Shown here: positions 12,252 to 24,312 of the stretch, piece after piece | Layout of the letters: each line of letters begins with the position of its first letter | How positions within the stretch are numbered: position 1 is the first letter of the stretch | NCBI GenBank assembly: GCA_023653785.1 | Contig: JAMKCH010001612.1 | Coordinates: 62,001 to 126,000, forward strand | Length of the DNA: 64,000 nucleotides | Origin: Ophioderma brevispina | Lineage: Eukaryota > Echinodermata > Ophiuroidea > Amphilepidida > Ophiodermatidae | Direction of reading: 5' to 3' | Program-made: the position numbers and the translations under genes | The notes under the pieces: model-generated | Databases searched by the model: none | Told to the model about the DNA's origin: nothing | What the model saw: the letters and a program-made list of their open reading frames with translations, nothing else

Positions 12252-12899
12252 ATTGATAATCAACAATTGTTGATGGGATCACTTGCTACACCCCTTTCTG
12301 GCGCCAGGTTTTGGACGTTTAAGGTTGACAACAGGGATCAACCATATTAAAATGTTTCCGATTGTGTTGTGTCCGATTACAAGGATTCCAAAAGTTTAAT
12401 TTTTCTCCTTGCTTGGCTTATAGTTTGTTTGGAGTCATGGGGTTAAAGAATGTAAACATGAGTGAAAAAAGGTCAATTTTGGGTCAAAATTAAAAGTTAC
12501 TCCAATGTTTTGGTAAAACGTGGTTAATTTTTGTTCAGGTCCATAGCTGAAACATAGGAATAGTTTTTGACTATTTACGTATGATTACCATGATTACTAA
12601 CGATCTGGAAGAAAGTCAACACTATTGGCAGCTCTTGCATCTGGGACTATTTTGTGAATAACGTGAACTAATCATAACAGATAGGCAAAGTATTCCTCTT
12701 TTGACCCATGTGCACACGAAATTGATTTTTTTTTAACCGTTGTTTTTTACAGTTTTTACCGCATAACTTCGAAACTAAAAGCCTAGATAGTGTAAACTAT
12801 ACTTTTCTTCAAACTTCGGACACCTGTGTAACCTGAATCCACGTGAGGCCATAAAGCGGGTTTGGCAAGTGCTTCCATCAACGTTATGGGATTATCAAT
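12252..12899. mobile_element. Long-inverted-repeat element, TTGATAAT-ended family, copy 2
   Basis: The left end (ATTGATAATCAACAATTG) pairs with the right end (ATTATCAAT at 12891). The inverted arms continue inward with GTTGATGG, GCACTTGC and an internal GGTTACACAGG. The total is about 648 bp, close to what copy 1 would be without its insertion. No transposase frame. Confidence 0.65.
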
Positions 12900-13264
12900 A
12901 CTAATACTTGTGCGTAAAACTTTTACAATTTATGCCGGAAGCGCACACTCTCACTACAGTCCTCTGCTACATGATTTTCGAGGATCTGCACCTCTGCCGG
13001 TCTCTGTCCCTTTGTAAATTGCTGTAGAAATCGGAACGTTGGCTGCACACCATATTGTAAATCTCGTAACACAGTTCGCATTTATTTGTGGTGTGATTTA
13101 TAAGAGTATTTCCACTTCCAGGATGTCGTCCTGGTATTTGGGCAGCGGAGCTGTACTGACTTATAATGGTACGTATATACTAGGATACATTTTGCATAAC
13201 GCTGCCCAATAGGTAATACTTCTTGCGGTCTGTCAAAGGATTTGGCCTTAATTGAGCTAATTAA

Positions 13265-13605
13265 AGGTGCAACGAGAGCTTTTGGGCCACCCACATATTG
13301 TGTCATATGTTAGTGATTTCATATAGAAATATCCCAATATATTTCTTACCTTGTTTTGGTTAAGATAGCCTCGAAAGTGAAACAAAATGCGATTTTCATT
13401 CGCTATTTTCAATATAACATATAGGCTGAATTTTTGTATTCTGCTCCTATACGAAATTAGAAATTGCACATTTTGTACAAAAGAATATTTTCAGCTTAAC
13501 CTTTCACATGGGGACATTTCTGATAGCAAGCTTACATCAGTTTTCAAAAATTCGATTTTCACATTTTAGGGAACCTGTTTTATGAAATCTCTGCTCGTTG
13601 CACCT
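13265..13605. mobile_element. TTAA-flanked MITE, TIR AGGTGCAACGAG (T2/Kolobok-like)
   Basis: TTAA (13261-13264) is followed by AGGTGCAACGAG. The other end is CTCGTTGCACCT followed by TTAA (13606-13609). The element is 341 bp with a perfect 12-bp TIR and a perfect 4-bp target duplication. TTAA duplications with AGG-type termini are known from T2-family MITEs and the Kolobok superfamily; assignment by this signature is inference. The small frames inside it (13257-13569) are not genes. Confidence 0.85.
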
Positions 13606-16503
13606 TTAAAGAAAGCAAAATATTGTTCATTTTTTTTATATGAGGAGCATTTTACATTTAAAGATTATTGGACTTAGTGTTTTATATGAAATATGATTTT
13701 TGTTCTAAATGAAATGGATATATTAAATGATGTTCAAGTGAAATAAGTGTTTTACTTTTATTGGTAAGGTGTGCTTTATTCCGTAAAGCATGACCTTAGT
13801 GTTAACAAAGACTAGAAGAACGTGTTTCTAGAGTCTAGTCTGACACACGAAACACCGTCATATTGGTGTTGCTGGTATATTGTTGGTAGAACACCATAAT
13901 TGTGCTTTCCACAACACAGGGTAGTTGGCACTTCTTGATGGCCTATGGTAGTTGTACAGTTGATTTTACACCAAGCCAAAGTACTGACAGAATTGTGACT
14001 GGTGCGTACTGGAAAAGGAACTACAGTTTGCATGAAGGTAGTCTAATCTAACAATACCTTTTAAAAGCCTAGCTGCTGTTAAAATTGTAAAACTTTAAAG
14101 AAAGGTCCGTGAAATTTGAATTTCCAACCATTCATGACAAATAAAAGGTCTTATTTGAACCTTTAACAGTGAACTACTGTGTGGCAGAGAGCCGGAAATT
14201 GAATTGACAATTGAGAGCAATACGTAACACAGCTGTATTTCGTCACGGTTCAATGTGTAGACAAGATGAAAATCGCACTTTTTAAACAGAGATGTTTTTA
14301 AGCATAAAGGTTTAATTCTTGATCAAAGAATTCGAAATAGATTTTGAGTTTGAAAAAGTCAACCTTCATTAAACTTTAAATGTAAAATTTTAATTTGGTC
14401 ATGATTACAAAAAGTCCCATTCTCGAAGTTTGGGGAAGGATTAAAAGATGTATATATTTATATTTCAGGATTAAAAGATGTTTTTTTTAAGGATGCTGAA
14501 CAGGATGTTTGGGTCCAACCTCTGAGAAGTATTTGAAACTCTGGCTAGAAGGTGTTTTTTTCTTCAAAATGGCCGCCAAAATTCCAGAAAATGGCATATT
14601 AAAGCTAAAAACCGCTATCTGAAAGTCAATATGATATTAATTTTAGGGTATTTCTTAATGCTAATTAAATTGCAGTAGTATTCCAAGAATTATTATTTAC
14701 TATATGTACCCTTACAGGGCGCTTTTTTCAAAAAGGCTGCCAATTTTTTTCAGATTTCATATTTTATTTGTCAATCAATCAATCACCAATGACAAAATTA
14801 TAACAGTAATTATAGTATATACAAATAGAATGATAATGTTGTAAAGAGAAATGATAATATAAAATACCAAATTACCGGTTATACATATTAATAGTGCGAA
14901 CAGCGGTAATAATCACTTTAAATTTATATAAGGGTATGTCTATGTTTATGTCAAATAAAGTGGTATCTTAAAGGTGTAAAAGCCATTGATAATGATAAGT
15001 TTTGTTTGAAACACTTTTTTCAAGATGTGGCATATTTTGGTCTACACATATAGACAATACTTTAAACCTCAAGAGGTTGGCACCGATGTCGGTTCCTTCA
15101 TATGGTATGATTCATTCAACCCCTCCAGAAACTGATACTTGTATCAAGCTAATTTATTTTTCAAATATTTTTTATGAGTGATGAGGAAGTAGAAACGTTA
15201 AGAGGGCATCGGTGGTGAATTTTAACTGAATTTTGTGGGGTTAAATAGCATTTATAGCAATCACATTTATTCATCAGTCAATAAATAGCCCGATTTTCTT
15301 CTGGACACCGATTTGCTTCGCTGAACGCCGTTCGCCGTTCATTTCAATGTGAATCCGTGGACTGAGCGCAAAACAGACTACTTGATTCAAACGACTCACC
15401 CTGTAATAATGTTGAACCATTCCAAAATCTTCACCCAACTTCATAACGTCAATTTGATAAAAATTAAAATAAATTTGGTTGTGATATAAATATTTCAAAT
15501 CATTTGTACACAAGGCTCATTTGTTTGTTTTAAAAGTGTATTTCTAATATTGGCGTCCACGAGACGCGTAATAACCATGACTGTAATTATATAATACTAT
15601 AGTCAAGGACAGAATAAGGCAACCAATTGCGCATCCGAGGTAATTTTACGGTGTAAAACAAATATCTACCGGGAATCATAATCTGTGAACTCTCAAAGCA
15701 TATTATTTTTCATAAATCTGCAGAAGCTTATCCTGTCTTCTGGTAATATTTTTAGTCTGGTCATTTTAAAGAAATAGTGGTGTTAACACAGAAAAAAATG
15801 GTATAGAGCTGAAATTTACACAAAATGCACAGGATATACCCTACTGCAATATCCAAAATCCGCTAAAATCCGTTTTGGGGAATTTGTTTTAGGAGGGGAA
15901 ATACACGATTTGTACAGGGGTCAATTGATAAAAGTATTAGAGTTGTGTTGAAATGCAGGCCATTAAATTTGCTATGTCCCACTGATTAAGAAAAAGTTTG
16001 CCCATCGGAACATATAAATGTTTACCCCCAGCATGAGCTTGAACCATTATTAGCTTGAACCATCTGTTCTTACTCAGTGGGACATAACAAATATGTTAGC
16101 ATGCATTTGATTACAATTCTGCTACGTTTGTAATTTCACCTCTGTGCAAATCTTTCCCCTGGTTTCTCTTCATAAAAAATCCTGAAAGCGGATTTTTGGA
16201 TACGTTCTACTCCATGTGCGCTCCATCCGGTACAAAAATTATCTCTGTACTATTTTTCCAGGTCAAAATGCAAATTAACCACACTATTTACTCAAAATAA
16301 AGGTTAGAGAACACAATTGTGTTAAAGCACAGTATTGAAACACTCTTGTTTGTTGCTCTTTGGAATGCAGCAAACGCTATTATCAAAAAATGCTGGAAAT
16401 AAAACGCAAGCAAACAACACAAAACCAATGAATTGTATTTTAAATAGTAGGGGTAAGTAAAAATTAATGCTATTAAAATATCATCTTCCATTGCTTCATT
16501 TAA
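13606..16503. other. No gene; weak repeats
   Basis: No gene recognised. At 15330-15400 the words GAATCCGTGGA and GACTACTTGATTCAAA also occur at 17255-17300, so both belong to one diverged family whose ends carry CACCCTGTA or CGCCCTGTA. A foldback pair, GCTATGTCCCACTGA (15970) and TCAGTGGGACATAAC (16074), is part of a small inverted-repeat element around 15770-16210. Confidence 0.4.
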
Positions 16504-16850
16504 AGGGGAATGGCCCGATTTAATGATATGAAGTTTTTATCTTGATAGATTGGCCTTCACTCGAAAACCCCATCTGTGAAGTTTCGCGCCGATATTTCAA
16601 TCCGTTTTGATGCGAGAGCTAAAAACGGGATTTTGTAAGCCCCATAGAGTATTGTGTAAAATTAATACTGGTCGACCAAAATGGGGCACATTTTCGCTCA
16701 TAACTTCCAAACCAAACAACCTTTGGCTCTGAGATTTCACAGGGTAAATGAGAAAAACAGTAGCTTTCTTCTGATGCCAAATTGTTGACCACTTCCAGTA
16801 AAATATGGGGCTTTTGGAGACGAGGCTATTAGCGATTGGGCCATGGACCT
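16504..16850 (+). mobile_element. TTAA-flanked MITE, GGCCCGAT family, copy 1
   Basis: TTAA (16500-16503) is followed by AGGGGAATGGCCCGAT; the other end GGGCCATGGACCT is followed by TTAA (16851-16854). The element is 347 bp. The second copy at 24793-25429 is inverted and carries an inserted LINE fragment. Shared interior words include GGTCGACCAA, CGCGCCGATATTTCAA and TTGGAAGTTATGA (inverted). No coding capacity. Confidence 0.85.
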
Positions 16851-17771
16851 TTAAAGGAAAGTTGAAGAAACATTAATTGACTGTAATTCAACTTGATTCT
16901 GATTATGGTAATCAATTTTGGTTACTATTCGTGTTAATCTTGTGTGGTCGGATTACTGTCGATGTCCTATTTCGTCTTGTATGTGTTCCTGTCCTGTCCG
17001 TCTGTTTCTGTCTTTTAATCCGTCGCTATCCTTTGTCCTTGTTATGTTTCTGCTCCTGTGAGGTTATGTTTGTATACTATTATGTTTTATGTAACATTAT
17101 AAGAGGTCACAACACCCTCACGCTCTGAGTTTAGTAGTGACCTCGTCAATCGTCAATCATATTGATTTGATTTACATAAATTTGATTTACATTTGCAAAT
17201 TATCATTATTTTGGGGAGTCATTTGCTTAGTTGGCCGCCGTGCATTCAAATGGGAATCCGTGGATAGGGGTAAAAGCTGACTACTTGATTCAAAAGACTG
17301 TAGCACGGCCTATACTTATCCGATTGGAGTTATCTTTGCAGCAAATTAAAGATAATGAACTAGACTTTCTGATGATACCACATTATGTTAGATATATTTT
17401 ATTTAAAAGTTCAGAATGGTGCAAACAATTAGGGTCAAGTTGGGTTTTTTTACTCGCCCTGTATAATTAATGCACTCAATAATGTCCTTATGATTACTGA
17501 TACTTTGAAGTGGCGCGGACTAATGTTTAGATTGAAAGAAAGAAGCGTTGCATTCCAGCGATGGTATATCGTTACGGGGAAGATTTCAAAATGGCCACTC
17601 GCTTTAATATAATTATTTCCACAAGAAATATCCGTAGGAACCTTCTTCAGAAATAAAGTTCCTTTTGCGGAGCAGTCCTGAAAATATCTTTGTCCAGTAG
17701 TTCAAGACGACAAGGTTGTTGACGACACAGATATTCAGCTGCACTAACAAACCAAATAAACTGTCGTTTGT
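16851..17771. other. No gene; one MITE-like repeat near 17220-17470
   Basis: No gene recognised. The stretch 17220-17470 shares terminal words with 15280-15540 and ends ACTCGCCCTGTATAATTA, suggesting a small non-autonomous element. Confidence 0.35.
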
Positions 17772-18156
17772 CTTTAGTTCTCAACAAAGAAAATATTATT
17801 TTGGTTGTCTTCCAATTTACCAAACAAAGCTTTAAATACCATAATTATGTGGATAAAATGGAATATATATAAACATAAATTACTCGAAAAAATACCAACA
17901 TTTAATAATATGAAAAAGGAACTGAAAGCAAAATATGAATTTGAAAAATTGATCCACTGCACAAACTTCAGAAATGAAATGTTTGAAAAAACTTGGGGCA
18001 AGTATTCAAACCTATTTTGAAAGTACTATGTTGAATGTAGAAATGTAAAGTCGTGCTACCACTGACTTCTGTTTATGTGATATTTTCTGGGTCTGGTGGG
18101 TCTTTGCGTTTTTTTCTCCTCTTTTCCCACCAGATCAAATACAGGCAATAAAAGAC

Positions 18157-18187
<31 letters not shown>
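17772..18187 (+). mobile_element. 5'-truncated LINE (L1/Tx1-like): end of ORF2, 3' UTR and A-tail
   Basis: The open frame ending at 18020 encodes the typical carboxy-terminal tail of an L1-group ORF2 protein. Hydrophobic WIKWNIYKHKLLEK is followed by a basic/acidic KKELKAKYEFEKLIHC and an aromatic end WGKYSNLF. An in-frame stop at 17775-17777 marks the truncation. After the stop comes a 140-nt 3' UTR, AATAAA at 18147-18152 and a 27-A run (18161-18187). This is a dead-on-arrival copy: reverse transcriptase and endonuclease are missing. The clade call rests on the tail pattern only. Confidence 0.75.
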
Positions 18188-18704
18188 CCAGATATTTCTA
18201 CAAGATCGCTTGTATGAAATGTCCACTTTTAGAAACACAAACTGGGAATCCTTTTCATCAAAAACTAAACTAATTTTAGCTTGAAGGATGACAGAGCAAA
18301 TAGTTTTAAGCTGCTGTGGAATACTAATATTAATTGATCCTATCATGTACTGCACAGATCTACCCACTCTGCATACACTATCTACTGGCAATTTAACTAC
18401 TGGCCCTTATGCAACACTGAACATTGCTGCTTATATTATTTTCTCCAGTTAGTTTCCCCAATATTAATATTAGGGCTATTACAGCATTTTACCTTATCCA
18501 ATTGGATCTCACATAAATGGCACAAAATCTATGAGGCAATCTATCTATTAGTAGCTTTTCTAGAAATGTCTCTAAAACTTGTAAATACTTTGCATCATCT
18601 GAGTATAGCACTACGAAAATTACATTCAGCTCTTTTATAATAAATAAGGTACTTTCCCTGCCAGAAGTCTTCCTTATTTTACAGAAATAAAAGAATTTGT
18701 AAAT

Positions 18705-18746
<42 letters not shown>
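18188..18746 (+). mobile_element. A-tailed segment following the LINE, possible 3' transduction
   Basis: About 525 bp of non-LINE sequence follows the first A-tail and ends with its own AATAAA (18686-18691) and a 34-A run (18713-18746). Two tail-bearing blocks in series on one strand are what LINE read-through transcription leaves. Parts are similar to the duplicated block at 46375-47480: CAGATCTAC-CACTCTGCA near 18355 and TAGTAGCTTTTCT-GAAATGTCTCT near 18550. No coding frame is recognised. Confidence 0.5.
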
Positions 18747-18749
<3 letters not shown>

Positions 18750-19051
18750 AAAATTCTAAAATCAGGATATATGATGCAGTTTGACTTGATATGAATTTCC
18801 AAAGCTCACGCTATTTATGTCAATGATGACATTGCTAACTCATTTATCCCATTTCGGAAGTATGTTGCAATTTGATTGGATTCACACCCAATACGATGTT
18901 GATTGGCTCGGAAGGCCAATATCAATCAAGTGTATTAATCTCAACAAAGAATAGAATCAAAATAAATATAATTAATACCAAAATTACAAATTAAACATTA
19001 TTTAATAAATGTAACGACATTAATGGTGAGTGAGATGGGGACACTACTTAA
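18747..19051. other. No feature recognised
   Basis: AT-rich sequence without visible genes or repeats. Confidence 0.5.
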
Positions 19052-19592
19052 AGCATTATTGAGCACAAGTTTTGAAGAGCGCCCCAATGTTTTCAAAAAT
19101 TGGAGATTTTTCAAGATTGCATTGGTGACTGGATAGTAAAACCATACCTGTGAATGGTTAGCTCGAAAATGTCTATGGTCACAAACGAAGGAATTTTGTA
19201 TAGAATAATTTATCGGGGGATTCCCGATCTAATACAACGGCGGCTGGAAACGGCATTCCAATGTGAAATAGCCGGGAAATAGCGACATGTCCGTTGTCCA
19301 CGCTAATCCATTAGTTGTTTAATAGTTAGGCATGCCAAGTTAGAGGTTATTTTCTCGAGGTGGCACTATTTCATCATGGACGGACATACAGCTAGCATTC
19401 TTCCAGCTCTGCCGTTTTAAGTACAATCTAGGAACCCAATTCTAATACAAAATCGCTTATTTTGTGATAAATACGCATTTTAGCATTCTCGTTCGCAGGT
19501 ATAGTTTCCTAGACAATACCAACGTAAACTGTCGCTAAAATATCAATTTTGAAAATTGGGGGCGGCTTCTTCAAAAATTGTGCTAATATGCT
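19052..19592 (+). mobile_element. TTAA-type MITE of 541 bp, copy 2 (best ends)
   Basis: TTAA (19048-19051) is followed by AGCATTATTGAGCACA. The other end, TGTGCTAATATGCT, is followed by TTAA (19593-19596). The TIRs continue inward with TTTTGAAGAGCGCCCC and its inverse. This copy best defines the family, whose other members are 8911-9441 (inverted) and 29376-29907. No transposase frame. Confidence 0.85.
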
Positions 19593-19984
19593 TTAACGCC
19601 ATAGTGTGATGTTGTAGTGCCCGTTAAAAAAAGAGCTATCGAAATAAGACAATCAAATTAAGCCAAGACATTCGCTACCCCCCAGAAGAAAAAAAAAAAT
19701 AATTGAATTATAGGAAAATAGTAATGCAAAGATGTTTGGAGTTTAACATCAAGACTAAACAAGACAAAACAGATAAACAATTACATTACACCAACAATAC
19801 TAATACACGCACACTGACAGGACGGAGAACACGTATAAGACCGACAGAGGAATACTCACAGTATTATACCAGCCAGCCAAAAAGGATGCAAGAATAATAA
19901 AACAAAAGATGGACAATGGGTAATTGTTGTAAAGGCTGATGAGGTGTTTTAAAGTTTGTTTTTAAATAATGAGAAAACAAGAAT
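19593..19984. other. No feature recognised
   Basis: Includes an A-rich stretch near 19690. The small frame 19703-19897 has no known motif. Confidence 0.5.
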
Positions 19985-20368
19985 TTTTAGGGGAGCGGGC
20001 AGAATTTCCATAGTATAGGACCTTGGGAAGTAGGAGTGTTCCAAGCAAATTCATGGACCATGCCTGGGTTTATAATAATGAGAATGAGAATCGATGTTAA
20101 AAAAAAGTCACCAGGAATGAGATCAGCGGGGAGGAGATCATGGTTGAATTGGTACCGAAAGATGCTAACCGGTAAGTTATAGATGTCATAAATTTTCAAG
20201 AGTTTTGAGACACGAAAAGAGTGGGTCAGTATGAGCAAGCCAGATCGAATTAGTGGATGTTCTTATGCTTCTCTTTTGAAGTAAAAAGAGGGAGTCGAGA
20301 TTGGCATTGTTGGAATCGGCCCATATCATTGCGCCATAAGAAAGATGGGGTAGAATGGGGTCAATGTT
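19985..20368 (-). pseudogene. Decayed LINE reverse-transcriptase tail (CR1/jockey-like)
   Basis: Read on the minus strand from about 20365, the sequence encodes the conserved C-terminal end of a non-LTR reverse transcriptase. LSYGAMIWADSN comes first, then LDSLFLLQKRSIRTST, then WLAHTDPLFSCLKTL. A +1 frameshift follows, and the next frame continues with KIYDIYNLPVSIFRYQFNH. This order (YG.M.W, LQKR..R, AHT.PLF, L.I.DIY) is characteristic of the region after the palm and thumb in CR1/jockey-type LINEs. The frameshift and lack of upstream domains make it non-functional. It abuts the gypsy fragment on the same strand, so one of the two probably inserted into the other or they were joined by deletion. 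Confidence 0.7.
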
Positions 20369-20369
20369 T

Positions 20370-21105
20370 TCAGCGACTCAGGTGGGAGGAATGTTCGAAC
20401 CTTACCTTGGAAATTGTCGAAATTGTCAAAACTTTGTCACTCGGTTTGAATACTCTCTTTCTGGCATCTTTGTCATACCAAGTGTTCATCTTTGCCTGGC
20501 TCTGCTTATAATTTTCTTTGGCAATTTCTGTGGCTCTTTGGAGCCTGCGTCTGAATTGAAACACAATGCCTAGCAAATTCACATCACTATTTTCACGCAC
20601 AACACTTCTCTTTGCAGTAGTTTCAATGTGGTCCCCTTACTTTGTGCCAAATGAACTCAATCCTAATGGCTCTTGTAGAGCCCCACTGGTAGCAAACATA
20701 CAAGAGATGAACCCCTCATCTCAACCCAATGATATATATTTTCAAATTTTGGTGGTACCGTCTCAGGACCCCCTGATAAGGTTCCTGGGTGATATGCTGA
20801 ACACTGTGACTGGAAAATTCCCAACTACTCCAGCACTTGTTGGAACATGATCTGCCCGAATTGATGTTGGAAGGCCTACAAGGATGAAAAACTTGGTTAG
20901 AGCTTTCACTATATTCTGTGCCTTAATATTTCTCCAGGGTATAGCCCCAGAGAATCTTGTGGAAGTCCCTATGATGGTCAGTGAATACTGATTTCCTGAC
21001 TTGGTCTTTGGTAGTTGTCTGGTTGGGCTTGACCACCATTTGACATGTGCTACAAGTCTTACAATACTCAGATACATATTTTCTTACCCCTAATTGTCCT
21101 GCCAT
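20370..21105 (-). pseudogene. Decayed Ty3/gypsy LTR-retrotransposon integrase
   Basis: On the minus strand the fragment starts with part of the H2C2 zinc-binding domain (GQLGVRK, then CKTCSTCQ with its CxxC). In a second frame it continues into the catalytic core (LPKTKSGNQYSLT, STRF, AIPWRNI, KALTKFFILVGLP). A third frame (20370-20600) holds the C-terminal segment (AKENYKQSQAKMNTWYD, then a basic FKPSDKVL). Compared with family members, about 20 residues are missing after the zinc-knuckle start, the stretch with the first catalytic Asp is deleted, and the second half of the core is frameshifted. No LTRs, reverse transcriptase or gag are visible. It is an inactive relic. Confidence 0.8.
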
Positions 21106-22432
21106 GGACTATGCCAATTACTTACCTGTGGTACACAGTAGTCTATGGGAAAAAATGGCAACTTTGAGCAGGAAATACAACAATATCACAGTAAAGTACA
21201 ACATATGGTGACCAGAATTTTTCAGTTACGAACCCACCAAACTCGCAGCACATCAGATCGCCCAGCACAAGATGCTCAATAGTCGCTACGGCTAGCCGCG
21301 GCTATATACTAGTGAGCAAATCAATATGAAATCGATGAGCGCGGAGTGAGTTCGTTAGTTAGTTAAACCAAAGTTTTAAATGAACAGAATACAGTTTCGA
21401 TTTTTATCTGTCTTTATAAAGCAGTGAGGGCTTAAAAACTGCCAAGATTTTATGTATTTTCCCTTATTTTCCTTACGCCCAAAAAGAGCCCAATTACCTT
21501 ATTACAAATGCATGACGATGGTGACGTTATTTCGGTGACACGGATCACGTAATCACAGTTCAAAAAATGTAAACGCTATACAGCTCGAGTCATGAGGTTA
21601 CTAACAATATAGTATCGAATGCCGGCATTCTGTATGTAATTATGTATCAGAGAATGAAGAGCAATGCAGATGAGAAAGTTTGTTGGTACTTGTGCTAGCT
21701 TTGTCCTATGAGGATAATAAAACACCTAGACTTCCACTTACAAGGGAGGTGTGTGACCCGCGGCCGGTCATGGACTGACGTGGTGTGAGTGTGTATCACG
21801 CATGCAACCCGTTGCAACAGCTCTGAAAGTTATTTCTGACACCTTTCATGATTCATTTCGTAGCACTTGGATACGGGGGGGGGGGGGGGGGGGGGGGGTT
21901 GTGCAAATACATTATCTAATGATGTATGAATGTTTGCAAGATTCTGCTTATCATTGAATTATATTTTATTTGACCGGGGCATGAACTCGTTGCTGCCCTT
22001 CTCTCTTAGTTTAAATTCGTATTTCACTCTGCCTGGCCTGCTCTGTATACATGCTATAGCAAACTATCCACTCACTCGTATATAAATCATCAAAATGACA
22101 CAAAAGCCGGGGGAAAGGAAGAAGCGAGGCTCCGCAGGAAACTGCTACATGGTATGTTGGAGGATCATTGGGCTGTGTATATGCGATGCATGCAGCCATG
22201 CCATGCCATGCCATAGTTGAGACTGGACTCGCTTTATCCGTAACAATGTCAATGATGTCGCGTCGAGCCATGGTTTTGTTTTAATTTTTCATAATACTAA
22301 ACTTACCAATTCTAACCGATTTTCATCAATTGTCACCTCACATTCTTCTGTCTTCTTCCGCTATGACGAGTTGACCATTCATTATGAAACTACTCTACGG
22401 CAGCTAACGGTGTATGCATCAACCCACGGTAT
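21106..22432. other. No gene; 24-G homopolymer at 21875-21898
   Basis: No gene recognised. The G run at 21875-21898 is a quadruplex-prone homopolymer of uncertain true length. The word CATGCCATGCCATGCCAT (22197-22214) is a short GCCAT tandem. The minus-strand frame 22011-22271 has no motif. Confidence 0.45.
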
Positions 22433-22917
22433 TCCCGGTCCACCCCAATTCACATAGCAGGAACCTGTTATAACTGGTAAATGCTATTGCTATTCAGCAG
22501 GTACCTGTTATAACTGACTCAATGTATACACTGCATACAGTGCTATCATATCACAATAGTATTATCGCTTTATTCCGTAAAACTTATGTAGAATTAAAAT
22601 CAATCTCCTCCCACATCCTCCCTCGCTAGTAAAGTGGATAATACAGGTATCATAGGTTCGAATCCAACCATCGCCTTTTTAAAATAAATGTATTTCAATA
22701 TTATTTTAGAGTAAGGAGAAGCACTACTAAGTCCAGGGTTGGAAATACGCGTGTACAATACGTTAAGGAACAGTAACCCGTTCCACTGGTACCTGCTGTA
22801 TAGCACTGTATGCAGTGTATACATTGAGGCAGTTATAACAGGTACCTGCGGAATAGCATCTACCAGTAAAAGCAGGTTCCTGCTATGTGAATTGGGTCCC
22901 CCGGTGGGGCCCCGGTA
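22433..22917. mobile_element. Foldback element with inverted arms of about 110 bp
   Basis: The arm 22440-22556 returns inverted at 22795-22910. Both contain CCAATTCACATAGCAGGAACC, GGTACCTGTTATAACTG and CAATGTATACACTGCATACA (each in its own orientation). The centre, about 240 bp, contains the A-box/B-box sequence described next. No protein is encoded. Confidence 0.7.
22620..22680 (+). pseudogene. tRNA-like A-box/B-box remnant
   Basis: TAGTAAAGTGG (22627) fits the A-box consensus and GGTTCGAATCC (22655) fits the B-box perfectly. A TTTTT run follows at 22676. The boxes are only 28 nt apart, too close for a cloverleaf, so the anticodon arm is partly lost. It is probably a degraded tRNA or SINE head carried in the foldback centre. 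Confidence 0.35.
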
Positions 22918-23756
22918 TCACCTTCGTCGTTGTCCTCGCCGGGGTATTTCCTTACCGGGAAATAACCTCGGCTAGCTCTTCGCTACCCGAGGTACTTCCC
23001 GACGATGAATATCCCAATTCTGATTCTCATCTACATATTTGGACTCAGGCTTGTACCCGGGGCTTGTACTTTCACTCATTTTGGTTGAAGATGAAAGACC
23101 TACGAAACTGATTTCCGAACCACTGAGTTGTACGTGCGTTTAGTACATGATCTATTGACCCGTTGCTTTAATGACGTCACAGGCACAGCGCCCAATTTGA
23201 AGAATTTCATTTTGTTTTATAGGGGGTAGGAAAATAATCTTTTCAGTGTAATTGTGACTTACCTGTAGCGGTTTGGAAATAAAATTTATGTTTCTCGTTT
23301 TATTTATATCAAAAGTTTTCTAATGATATATAATCATAATTTCATGGTGTGTGGACTTTAAACGGTGGACAAGTTGGTTCGTATGTGGGCGCATGGGCGG
23401 CCATTGGGGGGTCAAAAAGGGAGGACCCAGTGATCTGATTTTTTAGGATTTTAGTTTTTGATTTGTTTTGAATATACATTGGATGCATCGTGTTAGTGAG
23501 TGCAATTCCAAAATAAATAAATAAACAAGTTTGATTTTATGTCAATTGAACCTACAATGCCCTGAATCCGAAAACAGAGCCGAGACTGTGGGACAGTCTA
23601 TGACCTGACATGAGTTTAATTTATTACGAAATAACATTTTAATTAGTATTCTTGGATTAATTACAATTCTGATAATTGATTACTTAATGGGATCATTCAA
23701 AAATAAACATAATCATTCCACAAAGTATAAACTCAATTTGTAGCCGCAACTCCAAA
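22918..23756. other. No gene; short CG-rich palindromic words at 22920-23010
   Basis: Short nested inverted repeats occur at 22930-23000, for example TTTCCTTACCGGGAAA and CCTCGGCTAGCTCTTCGCTACCCGAGG (read 22966-22992). Nothing else is recognisable. Confidence 0.4.
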
Positions 23757-23944
23757 TAGACCGTATTCAATAGCCAGCCATGTTGGTGGACAAGATAGAC
23801 GCATTCCAGTACTACAATACATTCACCTGTCAATGATCCCTGTGCACTCGCTTAACATGGATCGATTTACAGCTTGTAGTTCTGGAATTATGCATCTCGT
23901 CCACCAACATGTCTGGTGGCTGACGTCATATTGAATACGGTCTA
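23757..23944. mobile_element. 188-bp MITE, TIR TAGACCGTATTCAATA, copy 1
   Basis: The left end is TAGACCGTATTCAATA, then GCCATGTTGGTGGACAAGAT. The right end holds the inverted TCGTCCACCAACATG and TATTGAATACGGTCTA. The second copy at 42042-42238 is flanked by TA on both sides, so the target duplication is TA, as in Tc1/mariner-type elements. The two copies are about 90 percent alike by eye. Confidence 0.85.
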
Positions 23945-24312
23945 TAAGCAAAGCTACTTTTGTAACTCCAAGGTTGAAAAGCTGAGCTGAAATTTTAACA
24001 ACTCAATTTTATTAGGTCTGAGGCCAAAGTTTATTGCTTTTTTAATTACTAGAAATAAAACAACATATCCTTATAGTGAAGGGCATACGCGTTTTGTATT
24101 TTAATTAAGAGTAACGTACTGTATTCTAAGTCTGAAACTTCACGCAATTGACTAATTTCATTTCATTTCAATTTATTCTGGATATTCCAAGCATAAAAAC
24201 ACAAAAGGTGCACATATAATAGTACACTTATTTCTATTGCGTTCCTTAGAAACATCCTAACAAATATAAACAAATTGGATTGCACATATAAATTTAAAAT
24301 ACACATTAAATA
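23945..24312. other. No feature recognised
   Basis: AT-rich sequence without genes or identified repeats. Confidence 0.5.
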
